From assembly GCA_029939545.1 (NCBI GenBank), contig JAOZSS010000017.1, positions 8,380 to 22,859 on the forward strand: 14,480 bases of DNA, read 5' to 3'. Shown here in pieces: positions 14,370-14,480 of the stretch. Position 1 is the stretch's first letter, and each line of letters starts with the position of its first letter. The translations under genes and the position numbers were made by a program. Below the pieces are notes generated by a model. That model was not told where the DNA came from, searched no databases, and saw nothing but the letters and a program-made list of their open reading frames with translations. The DNA is from Kiritimatiellia bacterium (GTDB taxonomy: Bacteria > Verrucomicrobiota > Kiritimatiellia > UBA8416 > JABMPJ01).

Positions 14370-14480
14370 CAAAAAAAAAGCGCGGAAGGAAAATGCCAGC
14401 ATAGTTTTCGAGGACGAGGCATCCTTCAGACAATCGCCGACATTGCATCGTACATGGGCTGTGCAGGGCCGCCAGCCGCA
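14299..14480 (+). pseudogene. IS630-family transposase, 5'-truncated and cut by window edge
   Basis: From about 14367 the frame reads FKKKARKENASIVFEDEASF, followed by RQSPTLHRTWAVQGRQP. That is the first catalytic Asp-Glu region of IS630/Tc1-type DDE transposases (LFxDEASF...RTWAxxGxxP). Normally more than 100 residues with a helix-turn-helix precede this point; here only a short unrelated stretch from ATG 14299 does, so the gene lost its 5' part, probably to the adjacent IS91-family element. The frame is open to the window edge, so the rest of the DDE domain should lie just beyond. Confidence 0.75.

Noticed and set aside
13951..14448. 165-residue minus-strand ORF overlapping the transposase start
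   Set aside because: It is in a different frame from the two transposase halves and lacks the zinc-binding cysteines; part of it is antisense to the IS630 fragment.

Overview
The window reads as a GC-moderate, anaerobe-type bacterial chromosome. I would guess the Verrucomicrobiota/Kiritimatiellota/Lentisphaerota area, from the NrfH-octaheme cytochrome-ResB/CcsA cluster, the weak or absent ribosome binding sites and a small helix-turn-helix protein I associate with that group. No marker gene proves this placement.

Left part (1-2640), housekeeping and signalling: a DEDDh exonuclease (minus), a receiver-only response regulator with a cysteine-rich head (minus), and a SprT-like HExxH metallopeptidase (plus). 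They are separated by short intergenic stretches holding hairpins and a 7-bp tandem repeat.

Respiratory operon (2726-6737, plus): a tetraheme NrfH/NapC-type membrane quinol dehydrogenase, an octaheme hydroxylamine-oxidoreductase-like cytochrome with a signal peptide, and the System II heme-attachment pair ResB and CcsA. The genes overlap or lie 12 bases apart. The order copies nrfHAIJ-type operons, but an octaheme HAO-family protein sits where NrfA would be. Electrons would pass from quinol through the tetraheme protein to the octaheme enzyme, and ResB/CcsA would attach its hemes. A convergent slyX plus HTH pair (minus) shares four bases with the end of ccsA.

Island (about 7408-12656): an initiator tRNA-Met gene is followed by a 5.2-kb insert bounded by a 57-bp perfect direct repeat of the 3' half of that tRNA. 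The insert has paired TGTGGAC repeats near both ends and no integrase. It carries one three-gene overlapping operon: an AbiEi-like winged-helix protein, an AbiEii-like nucleotidyltransferase, and a 953-residue fusion of a TOTE-type archaeo-eukaryotic primase domain, an SF2 helicase and a DUF559/Vsr-like nuclease. A large inverted repeat sits directly before the first gene. This looks like a compact, non-autonomous defence or conflict island.

Right part (12657-14480): the second att copy is followed by its own strong terminator and another set of direct repeats, as if a second element began there. Next come an overlapping small zinc-ribbon ORF, an IS91-family HUH transposase interrupted by one in-frame amber codon (minus), and a 5'-truncated IS630-family transposase (plus) running off the right edge.
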